Source: Floridanema evergladense (GTDB lineage: Bacteria; Cyanobacteriota; Cyanobacteriia; Cyanobacteriales; Aerosakkonemataceae). From it: a DNA stretch of 64,000 bases. Below the pieces are notes generated by a model. It ran no database searches. It was not told the DNA's origin and saw only the letters and a program-made list of their open reading frames with translations. The position numbers were made by a program, and so were the translations under genes. Shown here piece by piece: positions 52,704 through 61,708 of this stretch. The DNA is taken from the NCBI RefSeq assembly GCF_041929205.1, contig NZ_JBHFNT010000067.1. One strand, written 5' to 3'. Every line of letters begins with the position of its first letter. Position 1 is the stretch's first letter.

Positions 52704-52826
52704 TTAGTGGGCTGTTCCATTACCGTGATAATTGTCTGTATCATAGAATCCATTTTTCGTGCCGAAAAAGAGACTCGACAGAATAAAGAGTACGGTTAGG
52801 GCTAAAAGAACGATTTTTACGTCCAT
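52704..52826 (-). CDS. Small membrane protein, 40 aa
   Basis: Minus-strand ATG at 52826 encodes MDVKIVLLALTVLFILSSLF then FGTKNGFYDTDNYHGNGTAH. One hydrophobic helix (4-22) and a polar tail rich in Asn, Gly, Tyr and His. The tail (YDTDNYHGNGTAH) looks too ordered for chance, and I have a vague memory of similar small cyanobacterial proteins. It resembles no photosystem or cytochrome b6f subunit I can recall. The upstream region has no strong ribosome-binding site, so abundance is uncertain. Confidence 0.6.
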   Translation of the reverse strand: MDVKIVLLALTVLFILSSLFFGTKNGFYDTDNYHGNGTAH

Positions 52827-52900
52827 TGGTAAATCTCTGTATTAAATAAATGCGGTGGCTGAATTCTAGCAATAAAGTATAGTCCAGAACAACTGTCTAT

Positions 52901-53060
52901 GGGGTAGTGGGTAGTGGGTAGTTGGTAGAATTTGCTCTTGTCACCTTGTCCCCTTGTCCCTTCGTTAGTGATGAGTTTTAAGTTTTAAGTTTTGAATTAA
53001 TAACTTAAAACTCATAACTCAAAACTCATAACTCGCCCTTGTCCCCCTGTCCCCTTGTCT
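52901..53060. repeat. Mixed simple repeats
   Basis: GTAGTGG units (52904-52928), CTTGTCCC-type octamers (52934-52966 and 53035-53060), and between them TTTTAAGTTTTAAGTTTTGA with its near complement AACTTAAAACTCATAACTCA, which can form an imperfect hairpin. No gene. Confidence 0.7.
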
Positions 53061-53176
53061 TCTTGCCACCCGATTGGCTGATTGTGAATTGGCAACAGAA
53101 GGGATAGCATAGAGGTACTGGTACTCTGCCTCATTTGTGCTATTTATATCAGTGTCGAATTCAGTTTTTTAAATTC

Positions 53177-53259
53177 ATGGACAAAAGTCCATTATCTGAC
53201 AGTATTATCCTCCCCTAAGCTGGTGACGTTTGTCTCCCGGCGCGGGGGAGACTAGGAGG
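53177..53259 (+). promoter_or_regulatory. Structured mgtE leader with competing stems
   Basis: Three pairings are visible. ATGGAC-AAAA-GTCCAT (53177-53192) is a tight hairpin. GTCTCCC (53232-53238) pairs with GGGAGAC (53246-53252) just before the ribosome-binding site AGGAGG (53254-53259). CCTCC (53209-53213) could instead pair with GGAGG of that site. Exposed and hidden forms of the site are therefore both possible. It does not match the M-box pattern I know. Confidence 0.45.
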
Positions 53260-53263
53260 TTGA

Positions 53264-54622
53264 ATGCTGACACAAGAAGGGCGTGTTACGCTAGAGGATA
53301 TTGCTGACTTAAATCAGCTAAAATCTGAACTTAATTCTTTGCCAGCGGTGGATGTTGGCGATTATATTACTGATTTGCCTGGGGAACGACGGGCGATCGC
53401 TTTTCGCCTACTCAATAAAGCGCAGGCAATAGATGTATTTGAATATTTACCACAGGAAGTGCAGGAAGAATTGATTGGTTCGCTGCAAGATACTCATGTA
53501 TGTCAAATTATGGAGGCAATGCGACCTGATGACCGAGCAGAATTATTTGATGAGTTACCAGCGGGAGTGGTAAAACGGTTGGTACAACAACTCAGTCCCG
53601 CCGAACGACAAGCAACTGCGACTATTTTGGGTTATCCAGAAGGTACGGCAGGTCGGGTGATGACGACTGAGTATGTGCGTCTGCGCGAAGGTTTGACGGT
53701 TGGCGAAGCTTTAAGCAAAATTCGGTTAAGCGACCAGGATAAGGAAACGATTTACTATGCTTACGTGACTGACAATAACCGCAAGTTGGTGCAGGTGGTG
53801 TCGTTGCGGCAGTTGTTGTTTTCGATTCCTGATGCTTTGATTCGTGATGTTGCTAGCGATCGGGTGATTAAAGCTTATACGGAAATGCCTCAAGAAGAGG
53901 TGGCGCGATTGATGCAGCGTTATGATTTGATTGCGTTGCCTGTGGTCGATCGGGAAGACCGTTTGGTGGGTATTGTCACGATCGATGATGTGATTGACAT
54001 TTTAGAGGAAGAAGCTACTGAGGATATTCAGCGATTAGCTGGGGTAAGTAGTGGTGATGAGGAAGCTTTGTCTTCGCCTTGGGTGACGATTCAGAATCGT
54101 TTGCCTTGGTTGTTGGGGGTGATGGCGTTGTATATTGGGGCGGCAAGTGCGATCGCACCTTTTCAAACTGTGATTTCTCAAGTGCCAGTTTTAGCGGTAA
54201 TTATGCCGATTTTTTCTAATACTGGGGGAACTGTAGCAATTCAAGCTGTCACTGTGACTATTCGCGGATTAAGTGTGGGAGAAGTTACGCCTTTAGATAC
54301 GCTAAAAATCTTACGTAAGGAAATTTTAGCGGCTTTGGGAACTGCTTCTGTTTTGGGTTTAACTTTGTTTTTACTTTCCTTTATTTGGACTACTCCCGGT
54401 TCCAGATGGGTGGGTATAATCGCTGGGTTAGTAATGGCAATTAATGTGTTTGTCGCTGTGATTTTGGGTACTTTATTACCTATGGGAATTAAACGTTTAA
54501 AACTCGATCCAGCGATGATGAGTGGGCCATTATTAACTACTACTTTAGATGCAGTGGGATTTGTAATTTTCCTCTCTTTAATCTCGCTATCTTTAAATGT
54601 TTTTGGTTTAAAAGCTCATTGA
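53264..54622 (+). CDS. mgtE: Magnesium transporter MgtE
   Basis: 452 residues. An N-terminal helical N domain (YLPQEVQEELIGSLQDTHVC, then DDRAELFDELPAGVVKRLVQ) is followed by tandem CBS domains (about 135-250, including RYDLIALPVVDREDRLVGIV) and five membrane helices. These contain the signature PIFSNTGGTVAIQAVTVTIR and the later NVFVAVILGTLLP. The soluble domains sense cytoplasmic magnesium and gate the channel. AGGAGG sits four bases from the ATG, partly enclosed by stems in the leader. Monocistronic. Length is that of the family. Confidence 0.95.
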   Translation: MLTQEGRVTLEDIADLNQLKSELNSLPAVDVGDYITDLPGERRAIAFRLLNKAQAIDVFEYLPQEVQEELIGSLQDTHVCQIMEAMRPDDRAELFDELPAGVVKRLVQQLSPAERQATATILGYPEGTAGRVMTTEYVRLREGLTVGEALSKIRLSDQDKETIYYAYVTDNNRKLVQVVSLRQLLFSIPDALIRDVASDRVIKAYTEMPQEEVARLMQRYDLIALPVVDREDRLVGIVTIDDVIDILEEEATEDIQRLAGVSSGDEEALSSPWVTIQNRLPWLLGVMALYIGAASAIAPFQTVISQVPVLAVIMPIFSNTGGTVAIQAVTVTIRGLSVGEVTPLDTLKILRKEILAALGTASVLGLTLFLLSFIWTTPGSRWVGIIAGLVMAINVFVAVILGTLLPMGIKRLKLDPAMMSGPLLTTTLDAVGFVIFLSLISLSLNVFGLKAH

Positions 54623-54652
54623 GGGACTGGGGACTGGGGACTGGGGATTGGG
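54623..54652. repeat. GGGGACT heptamers after mgtE
   Basis: Four GGGGACT/GGGGATT units begin one base after the mgtE stop codon, as seen at 3558-3594 and 11508-11581. Confidence 0.85.
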
Positions 54653-54677
54653 GAATTTTAAATTGTAGTTTTTCAAT

Positions 54678-55418
54678 TCAATTTTCCCCTTCTCTTTGTC
54701 TCTTTGTCTTGCTATCTACTTCGGCTAATCTGGTAATAAAAAATAAAGTTAGACCGAAAATAGTTATGCTTTCGCCTATTAATTCTGTTAATTCTTCAAT
54801 GGTATCTTTAACTGAGTTGACGATCGCAGTTGTGGTATTAAGACTATTTGCTATTTGGGGAATATAGGGTTTAAAAATTTGAGCGTTAATCACTTCCACT
54901 CCTATTCCTCCTAGTAAAAATATCCCGATTCCCAATACAGTAAAGAATGTGCTGTGGAGATAGGAACGCCAAAGTGCTATTAATTGTCGATAACCTAATA
55001 CAATAGTTAAGAGGATAATTGGCAAATAAAAAAATACCCATTCTATACCCCCACTTTTAAATTCTGGCATCCAAGAAAAGCGATGGATAAATAGGTGAAA
55101 TTTCCAGATTTTATCTTGCGATACATAAAGAAATGCTGTGCCTACAGCTAAGAGTAAACACCAAGATTTTTTGGGTAGTTCATGTCGTCGCCAACAAGAT
55201 GCTAGTGTTAATAAAAACCCGATCGCAAACAATTTACAGGCAGCGAATAAAACGGGTATTGTTCTGGGGATATCAAAATCAAAGTTGCTGAGAGATTTAC
55301 CAAGTAAAATACTGCTAATTAGATAAATAGACGCTAATGTTAGATCGATCGCGATCGAACAAGGTATGAGTACTTGCTTGATAAATTGCAAAATCTTGAG
55401 TTTATTCTTATGGTTCAT
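54678..55418 (-). CDS. Six-helix membrane protein, unknown
   Basis: 246 residues with about six hydrophobic segments: IPCSIAIDLTLASIYLISS, a pair near 55-75 and 88-100, WVFFYLPIILLTIVLGYRQL, FFTVLGIGIFLLGGIGVEVI and ITIFGLTLFFITRL. The stretch between the last two segments is amphipathic (IANSLNTTTAIVNSVKDTIE). The C-terminal DSKTKRQREGEN is encoded by a simple TCTTTGTC-type repeat and is probably an added tail. No family recognised. Convergent with mgtE. Confidence 0.6.
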   Translation of the reverse strand: MNHKNKLKILQFIKQVLIPCSIAIDLTLASIYLISSILLGKSLSNFDFDIPRTIPVLFAACKLFAIGFLLTLASCWRRHELPKKSWCLLLAVGTAFLYVSQDKIWKFHLFIHRFSWMPEFKSGGIEWVFFYLPIILLTIVLGYRQLIALWRSYLHSTFFTVLGIGIFLLGGIGVEVINAQIFKPYIPQIANSLNTTTAIVNSVKDTIEELTELIGESITIFGLTLFFITRLAEVDSKTKRQREGEN

Positions 55419-55582
55419 TTTTTGCTTTTTTAGCCTATAATCTACTCATCCCTTGTTTTAATCTATTTCTAGTGCAGCTTACCTCAGTAATTCTTCTATG
55501 TTTAACTATTTTGTTAACATAATGAAAAATTTATAATTCTTTTAAGTATTTATAGGATTTTTCATTTAGGTTATTAAATTAT

Positions 55583-56590
55583 ATGGGTAGTATTTGGACA
55601 CGCGATCACATCATTTCCTTAGCTGATTTCTTACCAGCAGAGTACGATATTGTTTTGCAGACAGCAGCTAGTTTTCAAGAAGTACTCTCCCGCCGGGTAA
55701 AGAAAGTACCGACGTTGCAAGGACAGGTAGTAGCTAATTTGTTTTTTGAACCATCAACCCGGACTCGTAACAGTTTTGAATTAGCAGCTAAAAGACTTTC
55801 AGCAGATACACTCAGTTTTGCGCCAGCAACCTCTTCATTAAGCAAAGGGGAAACAATTTTAGATACGGCGAAAACCTACCTAGCAATGGGTACAAATATA
55901 ATGGTAATTCGTCATCGGGAAGCTGGAGTTCCGCAAGCGATCGCAGATGAAATGGATCGATTACAATCACAAGTGAGCGTACTTAATGCTGGCGATGGTC
56001 AACACGAACATCCCTCACAAGCATTACTAGATTTGTTTACAATTTGTTCTGTTTTAGATGCAAAACAACCGAAAATTGAACTTTTACAAAATAAAAAAGT
56101 GGCAATTGTTGGCGATATTCTGCATTCACGAGTAGCCAGATCTAATATTTGGAGTTTAACAGCAGCTGGAGCAGAAGTCCACTTAGCTGGCCCACCAACT
56201 TTGTTACCAAAACTATTTGCTGATTGGATGCCTGAAAATCAGGAAAATTTCGTAGTTCCTGAACGGAAATTATTTTTACATTGGGATGTGGAACCTGCAT
56301 TAAAAGATGCAGATTTTGTGATGACTTTACGTTTGCAACGGGAAAGAATGACACAGAATTTGTTACCTAGTTTGCGAGAATATCATCAAAGATATGGGAT
56401 TACTCGTGCTAGATTAAAATTATGTAAGTCTGAAGTTAAAGTCTTACATCCAGGGCCAGTAAATCGGGGAGTAGAAATTAGTTCTGATTTAATGGACGAT
56501 CTTGAGTTTAGTTTAATTTCTCAGCAAGTGACTAGTGGTGTAGCAATTCGCATGGCTTTATTATATCTAATTGGTGGAGGTAAAAGTTAA
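55583..56590 (+). CDS. pyrB: Aspartate carbamoyltransferase catalytic subunit
   Basis: 335 residues. Carbamoyl-phosphate site FFEPSTRTRNSFELAAKRLS, the loop with SKGETILDT, VIRHREAGVP, then the DGQHEHPSQALLD block and the C-terminal VMTLRLQRERM and HPGPVNRGVE, all as in PyrB. It joins carbamoyl phosphate to aspartate in pyrimidine synthesis. Length matches cyanobacterial enzymes. No regulatory-subunit gene pyrI is next to it. No clear ribosome-binding site precedes the ATG. A degraded copy of the GACTTCTTCAAGAAGTC-type hairpin follows the stop. Confidence 0.95.
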   Translation: MGSIWTRDHIISLADFLPAEYDIVLQTAASFQEVLSRRVKKVPTLQGQVVANLFFEPSTRTRNSFELAAKRLSADTLSFAPATSSLSKGETILDTAKTYLAMGTNIMVIRHREAGVPQAIADEMDRLQSQVSVLNAGDGQHEHPSQALLDLFTICSVLDAKQPKIELLQNKKVAIVGDILHSRVARSNIWSLTAAGAEVHLAGPPTLLPKLFADWMPENQENFVVPERKLFLHWDVEPALKDADFVMTLRLQRERMTQNLLPSLREYHQRYGITRARLKLCKSEVKVLHPGPVNRGVEISSDLMDDLEFSLISQQVTSGVAIRMALLYLIGGGKS

Positions 56591-56665
56591 ATTCAGATCT
56601 CCAACTTGTTGAAGAAGTCAGGGATATAGAAATAAAATTGGCAGTTTATGTAATCTTTTGTGCTT

Positions 56666-57175
56666 ATGAATTCTACTGTTCTCAGTTCATTAAATTCTCG
56701 GATTAAATGTCATCCAAATGACAGATTTGCCATTACTTTTGCGCCTTTATCTTTAGAGGAAGTTTACACTTTAGCGGACGATCCGGCTAATGGTGCGATC
56801 GTAGTTATGAGTGGAATGGTTCGCAATCAAACTGATGGGAAAGCTGTGGTGATGTTAGAATATCAAGCATATCAACCGATGGCTTTACAAATATTTGCTC
56901 AAATAGCAACCCAGATTCGTAATACTTGGTTAGATGTAAATCGGGTGGTGATTTATCATCGAATTGGACGATTAAAGATTGGGGAAATTAGCGTGTTGGT
57001 TGCTGTAGGTTGTCCCCATAGATCGGAGGCTTTTGCTGCTTGTCAATATGCGATCGATACTCTGAAGCATAACGCACCAATTTGGAAAAAGGAGTGGTAT
57101 AGCGAGCTAGATGGTACATTATCTAGCAGTTGGGTAAGTATTGGTGCTTGTGAGCAAACAGGAGAAAATTGCTGA
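56666..57175 (+). CDS. moaE: Molybdopterin synthase catalytic subunit MoaE
   Basis: 169 residues from ATG 56666 (a GTG at 56660 adds two). GAIVVMSGMVRNQTDGKAVV opens the fold, then MLEYQAYQPMALQIFAQIAT. HRIGRLKIGEISVLVAVGCP and the lysine-containing KHNAPIWKKEWYSELDG complete it, with the catalytic lysines in place. Transfers sulfur from MoaD to precursor Z to make molybdopterin. No moaD is adjacent. The serine-recombinase remnant starts inside the last eight codons in another frame. Confidence 0.93.
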   Translation: MNSTVLSSLNSRIKCHPNDRFAITFAPLSLEEVYTLADDPANGAIVVMSGMVRNQTDGKAVVMLEYQAYQPMALQIFAQIATQIRNTWLDVNRVVIYHRIGRLKIGEISVLVAVGCPHRSEAFAACQYAIDTLKHNAPIWKKEWYSELDGTLSSSWVSIGACEQTGENC

Positions 57176-57566
57176 AATCCCGGAAATAATTGCTTATGCG
57201 AGGGTTTCCACTGTTGAGCAAAGTCAAAATAGTCATGCACTTGAGCAGCAGATAGCTCGTCTAAAATCAACTGGAGTAGAGTTAGTGCTGGTTGATGTAG
57301 AGTCAGGCTTCCGTGAGCGGTTCGGCTGAGCTCACCGTCGAAGCCGTCAGCCGAACGGTCGTGAAAGCAAAGAATCCGATCGCCCCAATTTCCAGAAAAT
57401 GATGGTTTGGGTTCGCCGCGGATTGGTCAAACAAATTTACATTACTCGGTTGGATAGACTTTCCCGGTCGCTCCCCACACTCCGTAAAGTTCTGGATCAA
57501 TTCCAAAAATCAAACTGCGCTTTAATACTGGAGTTTAGACATCGCACCTTCGGTGCGATAGTCTAA
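57150..57566 (+). pseudogene. Serine recombinase catalytic-domain gene, split by an insertion and truncated
   Basis: From GTG 57150 the frame reads MSKQEKIAEIPEIIAYARVS then TVEQSQNSHALEQQIARLKS, the YARVS catalytic start of resolvase/invertase-type recombinases (nucleophile Ser in ARVS). It ends at a TGA (57327-57329) within a palindromic 48-bp insertion. Beyond it the same frame resumes RESKESDRPNFQKMMVWVRR and ITRLDRLSRSLPTLRKVLDQ, the expected continuation. It then terminates at 57564-57566 in a large hairpin, before the DNA-binding part. So it carries two defects and is not functional. Confidence 0.75.
57312..57364. repeat. 48-bp palindromic insertion in the recombinase
   Basis: GTTCGGCTGA (57319-57328) and TCAGCCGAAC (57347-57356) are perfect arms. 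CGTGA flanks it on both sides (57312-57316 and 57360-57364), a plausible 5-bp target duplication. Removing 48 bases restores ...GSGFRESKE... in frame. The insert is a multiple of three, yet its GGCTGA arm supplies a stop. Confidence 0.75.
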
Positions 57567-57575
57567 ACTCCAGTA
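57526..57575. repeat. Long hairpin ending the recombinase remnant
   Basis: TACTGGAGTTTAGAC-A-TCGCACC and GGTGCGA-T-AGTCTAAACTCCAGTA pair over about 23 bases around TTC with one or two mismatches. The recombinase frame runs into it and stops in its right arm, so it may be an insertion end or a terminator. Confidence 0.65.
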
Positions 57576-57874
57576 ATGAGACTTTGGCTTGGTTTTATCT
57601 AAGCCCGGTTTTGTAATGTTTAATTTTATGAACACAGCATTTCGATTTCAGTACTAAGATAAATAGAGTAACTATTTTATCTTGATAAATCACGAATTAT
57701 ACTTAACTTATTTCCCTACCTAAATTTCAATTGATGATGTATCAAAAAAAAGTCTTACATCAGGTCATGTAAATTGATTTTTTATTGTTTGTGAGAAATG
57801 CGGGTGTAGTATTCATAATCATCCTCGCTGATAAATTTGACGAAAAGTTTTCTCATACTGGTAGTGAAAAACTT

Positions 57875-58255
57875 TTAAAAATTTGGTAGGGGTGGAATTC
57901 TTGCTAAAATTCCCTTTTTCAAAACTTCGGGACGTTCTTGGTAAGGTACTATTCCATCTGGACTGGCATAGTATTGTTCTGCTAATTGTAGAATCGCTGG
58001 GGCACTTTCTAATGGTGGTAAGTCGCCAAACATTAGGGTAGTTTTGTTAGCAGCAGAAAAGGCGATCGCACAAGGTCGATTACACCCACTCAAACAGCTG
58101 ACTGGTTCAATTCTATACTGCGATCGCAAATTCCATTCTGCTTGTAAATCTAACAAGTTTTGCAGTAAATGATAACCGCCTGATTCCCCTAAATGTTGGC
58201 GCTGACTAGATGAAAAGGCGCAGGATTTACAGACAAATAAAACGTGCTTATTCAT
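57875..58255 (-). CDS. DUF1636-type metal-binding protein
   Basis: 126 residues. The N-terminus VLFVCKSCAFSSSQRQ and the central VSCLSGCNRPCAIAF supply four or five cysteines in the spacing of the DUF1636/thioredoxin-like ferredoxin family. Followed by ALMFGDLPPLE-type segment (TTLMFGDLPPLESAPAIL) and YYASPDGIVPYQERPEVLKK. Some relatives lie near cobalamin or metal-uptake genes. It begins 15 bp after the thrS stop on the same strand and may be co-transcribed. A role in binding iron-sulfur or zinc is inferred only. Confidence 0.75.
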   Translation of the reverse strand: MNKHVLFVCKSCAFSSSQRQHLGESGGYHLLQNLLDLQAEWNLRSQYRIEPVSCLSGCNRPCAIAFSAANKTTLMFGDLPPLESAPAILQLAEQYYASPDGIVPYQERPEVLKKGILARIPPLPNF

Positions 58256-58270
58256 GTTGATAACGAACTG

Positions 58271-60037
58271 TTAAATGCTAGATTTTTCTGCGATCGCTTT
58301 TTCCATTCTATCGATCAAGTTATCTAATGTCATAGTTCCCAAATCCCCAGTTTGACGAGTTCTGACACTCAAGTTTTTGTTGTCTAATTCTCGTTGCCCA
58401 ATTACCACAAAAACCGGAATCTTTTGCAGTTCACAGGTGCGAATCTGTTTACCTAAACGTTCTCCGGTGCAATCGATTTCCACGCGAAATCCTTGCTGTT
58501 TTAAACTTTGGGCAATTGATTCTGTGTAATGTAATTGGCGATCGCTCACAGGTAATAGTTTAACTTGAACTGGTGCTAACCACAAGGGGAAATCTCCCGC
58601 ATAATTCTCAATTAAAATCCCAAAGAACCTTTCTAACGATCCAAAGATAGCACGATGAATCATGATTGGACGCTGCCGGGAACCATCTGCTGCCACATAT
58701 TCCATATCAAATCGTTCGGGTAAATTAAAATCGACTTGAATTGTCGAACATTGCCATAAACGCCCGATCGCATCTTTAATTTTAATATCTATTTTCGGCC
58801 CATAAAATGCACCCCCACCTTCATCGGTAACATAATTCCAACCTTTAGTATTCAACGCTTTAATTAACGCTTCAGTAGCTAATTCCCAAACGGCATCATC
58901 ACCTACAGATTTACTGGGACGAGTGGAAAGATTAATCTCATATTCGGTAAATCCGAAATCAGAAAGAATCTTTTCCGTCAAATTCAACACGCCCAAAATT
59001 TCCTCACTTACCTGTTCTGGCAAACAAAAAATATGAGCATCATCCTGAGTAAAACCGCGCACTCGCATCAGTCCATGTAATACGCCCGATCGCTCATAAC
59101 GATATACTGTTCCTAATTCTGCCCAGCGAATCGGTAACTCGCGGTAAGAATGTAAATTATTTTGGTAAGTCAATACATGAAACGGGCAATTCATCGGTTT
59201 TAATTGATAAGCTTGTGCCTCAATTTCCATCCGATCGAACATATTTTCCCGGTAAAAATCATAGTGACCAGAAGTTTTCCAAAGTTCCAAATTAGCAATG
59301 TGTGGCGTGTATAATAATTCATACCCTGAATCAAGATGTGCTTTGCGCCAATAATCCTCAATTAATAAGCGCATTCTTGACCCTTTTGGATGCCAAAAAA
59401 CTAAACCCCCACCAGCATCTTCTTGAATGCTAAATAAATCTAACTCTTGCCCTAATTTACGATGATCGCGTTTTTTTGCTTCTTCTTTTTGCTGCAAATA
59501 AGTTTTTAACTCTGCTGCTGTTTCCCAAGCTGTGCCATATATTCTTTGCAGTTGCGCTTTAGTTTCATCTCCTCGCCAGTAAGCACCTGCTACACTTTCT
59601 AAAGCAAAAGCATCTGGGTTAATTTCTCCTGTATAATTAAGGTGCGGCCCAGCACATAAATCCCACCAAAATTCTTCTGCTGGAATGGTAACAGGTTCGA
59701 TCAAAGAAGGTTTTACTTCAGGATGAATTGTCCCACGTCCCACATCTGGACAACCAATAAAATAACGGGTAATTGTTTCTGTTTCGGGAATACTATTGAG
59801 GATTTCCAGTTTATAAGGTTCGTTTAATTGCTCGATTTCGGCTTGAATTTGTTCTCGGTTTACTTCTTCCCTAATAATTGGTAAATTGGCTTTGATGATT
59901 TTTTTCATCTCGGCTTCAATTTGGGTTAGGTTCTCCGGGGTGAAAGGTTCTTGGCGATCGAAGTCGTAGTAAAATCCGCTGTCAGTCCAAGGGCCAATTG
60001 TTACTTTGGTTTCGGGAAATAAATAACTCAACATCAT
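58271..60037 (-). CDS. thrS: Threonyl-tRNA synthetase, 5' truncated
   Basis: 588 residues. Class II core is intact: motif 1 region with KPMNCPFHVLTYQNNLHSYR, motif 2 RYERSGVLHGLMRVRGFTQD, motif 3 near RAIFGSLERFFGILIE, zinc ligands and the anticodon-binding domain. But the protein begins MMLSYLFPETKVTIGPWTDS, whereas relatives start 40-60 residues earlier with a block containing HTxSH-type editing histidines. The missing N-terminus was replaced by the truncated Tn3 transposase reading frame. It may be expressed from transposon sequence, if at all; editing of mischarged Ser is expected to be lost. Confidence 0.88.
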   Translation of the reverse strand: MMLSYLFPETKVTIGPWTDSGFYYDFDRQEPFTPENLTQIEAEMKKIIKANLPIIREEVNREQIQAEIEQLNEPYKLEILNSIPETETITRYFIGCPDVGRGTIHPEVKPSLIEPVTIPAEEFWWDLCAGPHLNYTGEINPDAFALESVAGAYWRGDETKAQLQRIYGTAWETAAELKTYLQQKEEAKKRDHRKLGQELDLFSIQEDAGGGLVFWHPKGSRMRLLIEDYWRKAHLDSGYELLYTPHIANLELWKTSGHYDFYRENMFDRMEIEAQAYQLKPMNCPFHVLTYQNNLHSYRELPIRWAELGTVYRYERSGVLHGLMRVRGFTQDDAHIFCLPEQVSEEILGVLNLTEKILSDFGFTEYEINLSTRPSKSVGDDAVWELATEALIKALNTKGWNYVTDEGGGAFYGPKIDIKIKDAIGRLWQCSTIQVDFNLPERFDMEYVAADGSRQRPIMIHRAIFGSLERFFGILIENYAGDFPLWLAPVQVKLLPVSDRQLHYTESIAQSLKQQGFRVEIDCTGERLGKQIRTCELQKIPVFVVIGQRELDNKNLSVRTRQTGDLGTMTLDNLIDRMEKAIAEKSSI

Positions 60038-61583
60038 TTGGTTGTTTTAAAGCTTGAAAATAAACTTCGCGTTGAGCCTCAAAATCAGTTGGTAAATCTT
60101 CTTCTGGATTTCGGTATCGGTTAGCTCCGACTACCCAAATTTCTTTACATCTGAGTTTATCTCTTAAAGCTTGAAGTACACTAAGTTCATAGTTAATGCG
60201 GTTGACTTTCACTTCTCCATCACCTGATTGTTCGATAATTAACTCCTGCCAACCACTACGTAATACACCGTCAATGGGTATATCTTCTCCTAAATCATAA
60301 TAACGCTGTTTCCGGTCAGCATATTTTTTCAGTAACTCAATTGCCTGAATAACTGGACGATGTATTTCGTTATTTGAGCGAAACTCTAATTGGCTTAAAA
60401 TTAAAGGTAATATCCGCCGATAATGCCCGGAATATGAACTACGCATTACTGTATAAACTTGTTCCCGGTAAGCATTACCTGTAGATTTATATTCTTTCAC
60501 TAAATTCTTGAGGGTTTCTTCACTGACTACGGGAAAGATTACATCTTTAATAACACCAGAAGGTTGATTGATTGAAGCATTAGCTATTTGAAATAATATC
60601 TGATTCTTCCCTGTAACTTTTTTAAAATCATTCAAGAGTTCTCGCTCAACTCGTTTTTCGGCTCGCGCTCCAATTCGATGTACAATTTGGATAACCAGTT
60701 CTACTAAGTTATCCGTCACATCTAGACTTCTCAAATAGCAAAATGCGGACATCATCGTATAGCGAATAGCCTCTGGATGACGGCGTAAGTCCCAAGGTTG
60801 TTGGACAACAATTCTTTGTTTGTAAATTTGTAGGATCTTATTTGATATCTTTTTAAATAAGTCGGGTGGTAACTTTAATGAACGCAGTGTAACTAATTTA
60901 TTAATTTCATCAAGGAAACTTTCTACACCAATTCTTCCCGGGTCTGACTTCAATTCAGAAAAACTTGATACTTCCGCCACAGTGCTATGAGTTTGACTCT
61001 CATTATTTTCTGTTGTAACATTGGTGGTCTTAGTCTGTAATAGCAGATCAATTTTGGCTTTAGTCTCTGATGATAACTGAGAGCTAATGGTACTAAAAAA
61101 TTTTTCTTCTTCTAAGCGAATTGCCGAACGAATAATACGTTCTAACCTTTCTAGTGTGGGAGGCTCAATTTTTAAATCCCGTAATCTAGAGACAGCTACT
61201 TCTCGCAAATTTTCCAGCTTAAATTCATAGATTAGCACTTGAGATGCTAACCAATTAGTCAATTCTTCTGCATCTAATAAGGTGGCTTCTCGGAATCCAA
61301 AAAACTTCCTGATTTGAGCACGATGATATTTGATTAAACGTCCTTGCCAATCATACTCTTTGTATTTTTCCGGCGACACACTGATAACTTTTGCTACATA
61401 GTTAATCACAACTGGAGGAATTTCTTGAGGATTTTCCGGGAATCTGGCATGATACTGAAAAAATTTGAGTAATAGGGCAAAACCCAAGCGATTTGGCTCA
61501 TTTTTATTCATTAGTAACTCTAATTCGCCGGGAAGCAACGTCCAATGCTCCACCAGTTCTTCTGGGTGCCAGATTTTTTTCAT
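59982..61583 (-). pseudogene. tnpA: Tn3-family transposase, C-terminally truncated
   Basis: 533 residues from ATG 61583 (AAGGGAG upstream). The N-terminal region KKIWHPEELVEHWTLLPGEL begins a DUF4158-like domain. The central helical part and the block KEIWVVGANRYRNPEEDLPT, DFEAQREVYFQALKQPNDVE are characteristic of Tn3-type transposases (about 980 residues). The DDE catalytic half is missing. At the junction the frame reads ISRNQSNNWPLD, which is thrS DNA in another frame, overlapping the 5' end of thrS by 56 bases. So it cannot transpose. Confidence 0.85.
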
Positions 61584-61708
61584 TAATTTATACTCCCTTA
61601 CCAAAGAGTATTCTACATTCTTTATGCTATACAGTATGCTAAAACTTTAAATGCTGTCTTTCTTCTTATCAAAAGCTGTCTTTTAAGTACGTTTATGTCG
61701 GCTATGGT

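Noticed and set aside
53177..53259. M-box (ykoK) or manganese (yybP-ykoY) riboswitch
   Set aside because: The conserved blocks I remember for either class could not be matched; kept only as a structured leader.
58271..60037. A naturally short ThrRS rather than a truncated one
   Set aside because: The shortened start coincides exactly with the end of transposase similarity, so truncation is the simpler reading, though a functional short form cannot be excluded.
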